Shown here: in pieces, positions 6,958 to 8,929 of the stretch
Position numbering within the stretch: position 1 is the stretch's first letter
Layout: every line of letters starts with the position of its first letter
Assembly: GCA_007120685.1 (NCBI GenBank)
Contig: SKNG01000082.1
Span: 1 to 8,929 of the forward strand
Direction: 5' to 3'
Length of the DNA stretch: 8,929 nt
From: Paracoccaceae bacterium
GTDB lineage: Bacteria; Pseudomonadota; Alphaproteobacteria; Rhodobacterales; Rhodobacteraceae
Translations under genes and position numbers: made by a program
The notes under the pieces: generated by a model
Database searches by the model: none
What the model was told of the DNA's origin: nothing
What the model saw: only the letters and a program-made list of their open reading frames with translations

Positions 6958-7053
6958 ACCCTCCGGGGCAGGCGCTCGCGCTATGCAACTGTTCAGGCGC
7001 GTGCTAGCCTTTTGATCGAATCATAACAACCAGAGCCATCAGGGGGAAAACAC

Positions 7054-8028
7054 ATGAGTAACCGGCATCCGTCACGCACATCGATCCTTGGCAGCGGGCT
7101 TCTGACCGCCACGCTTCTCGCCGCGGCACCCGCGCTGGCCGATTACCCCGAAGACGGGCGCGAGATCCGCCATGTCATGCCCTGGGGCGCGGGCGGTGGC
7201 ACCGATGTGGTGATGCGCGGCTTCGTCGAACACATGCAGCGCCACCTGGGCGCCACCATCTATACCGACAACGTCACCGGCGGCGTCGGTTCGGTGGGCT
7301 GGATGACCCTGCTGGGCGCGCCCGCCGATGGCTACACCATCGGCACCGTGACCTATGACATCCTGACCGTGGAGCATCAGGGCATGGCGCCGGTCTCCTG
7401 GCGGGATTTCGAACTGATCGGCATGGCGACCGAACACGCCACCGCGCTGGTTGTCCGGGCCGAGGATTTCGACACGCTGGACGATTTCATCGCCGCCGCC
7501 AGTGCAGAGCCGGGGCGGCTGACGGTCTCCAATGCCTCCACCGGCGGGGTCTGGCACCAGCATGCCGTGGCCATGGAGCGGGAACTGGGGCTGGAGCTGA
7601 ACCACATCCCCTATGACAGCGCCGCCCCCCAGGTCACCGCCCTGCTGGGCGGCGAGACGATGGCCGCCGTCATCAGCCTGCCCCCGGTGATGGAGTATGT
7701 CCGCTCCGGCGACATGCGCGTGCTGGCGGTCATGGCGACCGAACGGGTGGATCTGGTGCCCGATGTGCCGACCTTCATGGAACTGGGCCATGACGTGGCC
7801 TATGGTAGCTTCCGCTTCCTGGCCGCGCCGCCGGGCACACCGGAAGACATCGTTGCGCGGCTGGAACAGGCCATGCATGACACCTTCCAGGACCCCGAAT
7901 TCCAGGCCTGGGCGACGCAGGGCGGGGTCGGCGAGCGCTGGCTGAACCGCGAGGACTCCATCGCCTACATGGAGGCCGTGGACCCGGTCATCGCGCAACT
8001 GATGGTCGATCTCGGGCTGACTGACTGA
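7054..8028 (+). CDS. Bug/TctC-family periplasmic substrate-binding protein of a TTT transporter
   Basis: The product has 324 residues, the usual size of Bug receptors. ATG 7054 follows AGGGGGA with good spacing. A Sec signal peptide is clear: basic start (MSNRHPSR), hydrophobic core and an A-P-A-L-A cleavage site after A29. The mature protein opens DYPEDG and then carries the first ligand-loop motif P43-W-G-A-G-G-G-T-D51, the family's PFxxGGxTD-like signature, and a second loop around S162-T-G-G-V-W-H168. Bug proteins usually bind carboxylates through backbone contacts in these loops, so a carboxylate ligand is expected but its identity is not. TctB and TctA genes follow, so this is the receptor of a complete TTT system. 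Hairpins on both sides and the larger gaps suggest its expression level is set separately, as receptors are often made in excess over their membrane partners. Confidence 0.93.
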   Translation: MSNRHPSRTSILGSGLLTATLLAAAPALADYPEDGREIRHVMPWGAGGGTDVVMRGFVEHMQRHLGATIYTDNVTGGVGSVGWMTLLGAPADGYTIGTVTYDILTVEHQGMAPVSWRDFELIGMATEHATALVVRAEDFDTLDDFIAAASAEPGRLTVSNASTGGVWHQHAVAMERELGLELNHIPYDSAAPQVTALLGGETMAAVISLPPVMEYVRSGDMRVLAVMATERVDLVPDVPTFMELGHDVAYGSFRFLAAPPGTPEDIVARLEQAMHDTFQDPEFQAWATQGGVGERWLNREDSIAYMEAVDPVIAQLMVDLGLTD

Positions 8029-8047
8029 CACCGGGCCGACTGACGCA

Positions 8048-8061
8048 GGCCGAAACCGGCC
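8048..8061 (+). other. Intercistronic hairpin between receptor and TctB genes
   Basis: GGCCG (8048-8052) pairs exactly with CGGCC (8057-8061) around an AAAC loop, starting 19 nt after the receptor stop. No T-tract follows. Such hairpins between receptor and membrane-subunit genes can stabilise the receptor message or reduce read-through. The role here is inferred from position only. Confidence 0.35.
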
Positions 8062-8127
8062 GGGCCCGATGCTCGGCCGCTGTCATGGCTTGCGGCGGGA
8101 ACGGTGCCGAAGGGGCGGGGTGCGTCG

Positions 8128-8598
8128 ATGCGCAGGGTTCTGCACAACGATGTCGTCATCGGGGTTGTCCTGCTGGCGGTGGCGCTCTGGTACGGGCTGG
8201 AGGCACAGGGCTTCCGCCCCGGCCGCGCGGGCGACCCGGGCGCGGGCATGTTCCCCACCATCCTGGCCGCCCTTCTGGGTGCCCTGGCATTATGGATGAT
8301 TTGCGCGGCGCTGCTGAAGGCTCCCCCCGCACCGCGCAGCCCGGAAGCCCGCGCCAGCGCCCGAGCGGGCTTTCTGCGCGCCGCCGCAGCAGCGGCGTTG
8401 ACCGTGGGTTTCGTGCTGGTCTTCGAATGGCTGGGCTACATCCTGGCCACCGCACTTTATGCCGGGGCCATAGCGCTGCTGTTCCGGCCCCGCGCGCCGC
8501 TGGTGGCGCTGGCCGCGGCCCTGGCGGCGGTGGGCTTCCTCTATCTGCTCTTCGAGGTGCTGCTCAACGCGCGCCTGCCATGGGGCCTGCTGGCATGA
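8128..8598 (+). CDS. TctB-family small membrane subunit of the TTT transporter
   Basis: The product has 156 residues from ATG 8128, which has GGGG seven bases upstream; an in-frame GTG at 8104 would add eight residues and cannot be excluded. Four hydrophobic segments are visible at about 8-24, 43-63, 84-119 (long, may hold one or two passes) and 122-147, the usual TctB pattern. The motif D36-P-G-A-G-M-F-P43 between the first two segments corresponds to the GpGxxP turn of the family. TctB is the poorly conserved small partner that works with TctA in the inner membrane. It lies about 100 nt after the receptor gene and 54 nt before the TctA gene in the same direction, so it is part of the same operon. 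Confidence 0.88.
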   Translation: MRRVLHNDVVIGVVLLAVALWYGLEAQGFRPGRAGDPGAGMFPTILAALLGALALWMICAALLKAPPAPRSPEARASARAGFLRAAAAAALTVGFVLVFEWLGYILATALYAGAIALLFRPRAPLVALAAALAAVGFLYLLFEVLLNARLPWGLLA

Positions 8599-8652
8599 GG
8601 CGCGCACGCCCCGCCCCGGCCCCCGCGCCCACCGTCACAAGGGAACCGGCCC

Positions 8653-8929
8653 ATGCTGGCTGACCTGCCCCAGGCCATTGCGCTTTTCGCCACCGACCTG
8701 CGGCTTCTGGCCTTCGTGGGCCTTGGCGTTTTGCTGGGGGTCTTCGTGGGCGCGGTGCCGGGCCTGACCGCCACGCTGGCCATCGCGCTTCTGCTGCCCT
8801 TCACCTTTGGCATGCCGGCGCTGGAGGCGGTGGTGCTGATGACCGGCATCTTCGTGGGCGGTATCTATGGCGGCTCGGTCACGGCGATCATGGTGCGGGT
8901 GCCCGGCGCGCCGGCCAACACGATGACCA
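8653..8929 (+). CDS. Partial CDS: TctA-family large membrane subunit of the TTT transporter
   Basis: Only the first 92 residues are in the window; the frame is open at the right edge (full TctA proteins are about 500 residues). ATG 8653 follows AGGGA at about 9 nt. The visible part has the family's N-terminal hydrophobic segment with G25-x3-G29-x3-G33-A-V-P-G-L38, then a LLLPFTFGMP stretch (46-55) and G69-G-I-Y-G-G-S75 followed by a P84-G85 turn, all classic TctA signatures. R82 stands where many family members have Asn before the V-P-G turn. With TctB and the Bug receptor this forms the channel of a secondary, ion-coupled carboxylate importer in the inner membrane. Confidence 0.93.
   Translation, partial: MLADLPQAIALFATDLRLLAFVGLGVLLGVFVGAVPGLTATLAIALLLPFTFGMPALEAVVLMTGIFVGGIYGGSVTAIMVRVPGAPANTMT

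Noticed and set aside
7012..7026. TTGATCGAATCATAA before the receptor gene as a second FNR box
   Set aside because: The half sites are separated by three rather than four bases and the right half does not end in CAA, so it does not fit the family's spacing.

Overview
The window looks like a piece of an alphaproteobacterial chromosome, most likely from the Rhodobacterales. This is inferred from the high GC, GC-ending codons, a tripartite tricarboxylate transporter (TTT) system, Bug-type receptors and RTX proteins of the type I secretion kind. No rRNA, tRNA, CRISPR array, complete insertion sequence or phage gene was seen.

Left part (1 to about 2832) is a divergent pair of genes for proteins that look exported. 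The left gene runs leftwards out of the window and only its acidic, beta-rich N-terminal 124 residues are visible. The right gene encodes a 723-residue protein with about six propeller-like repeats, a short RTX calcium-binding block, a carboxypeptidase-regulatory-like (CNA-B-like) segment and two dockerin-type EF-hand repeats. It has no N-terminal signal peptide, which fits type I secretion. The intergenic region holds a near-perfect FNR-type box exactly 41.5 bp upstream of the start predicted by a good -10 element, so the RTX-dockerin gene is probably induced at low oxygen. It also holds a separate 8-bp perfect inverted repeat.

Middle part (2833 to 3092) is a non-coding convergent gap with at most a weak hairpin.

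Right part (3093 to 8929) looks like one catabolic locus. A divergent SDR oxidoreductase gene faces a rightward series: a TPP-dependent enzyme of the acetolactate synthase superfamily, a DadA-like FAD amine/amino-acid dehydrogenase (6-nt gap, probably coupled), then a TTT transporter: Bug/TctC receptor, TctB small membrane subunit and the start of the TctA large membrane subunit. A working reading is that the TTT system imports a carboxylate, the FAD enzyme oxidises a C-N bond to give a 2-oxo acid or aldehyde, the TPP enzyme decarboxylates or ligates it, and the SDR acts on the resulting carbonyl. The substrate cannot be read from the sequence. Two hairpins flank the receptor gene and may set its expression apart from its neighbours. 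The SDR is unusual because the catalytic lysine of the YxxxK motif is replaced by valine.
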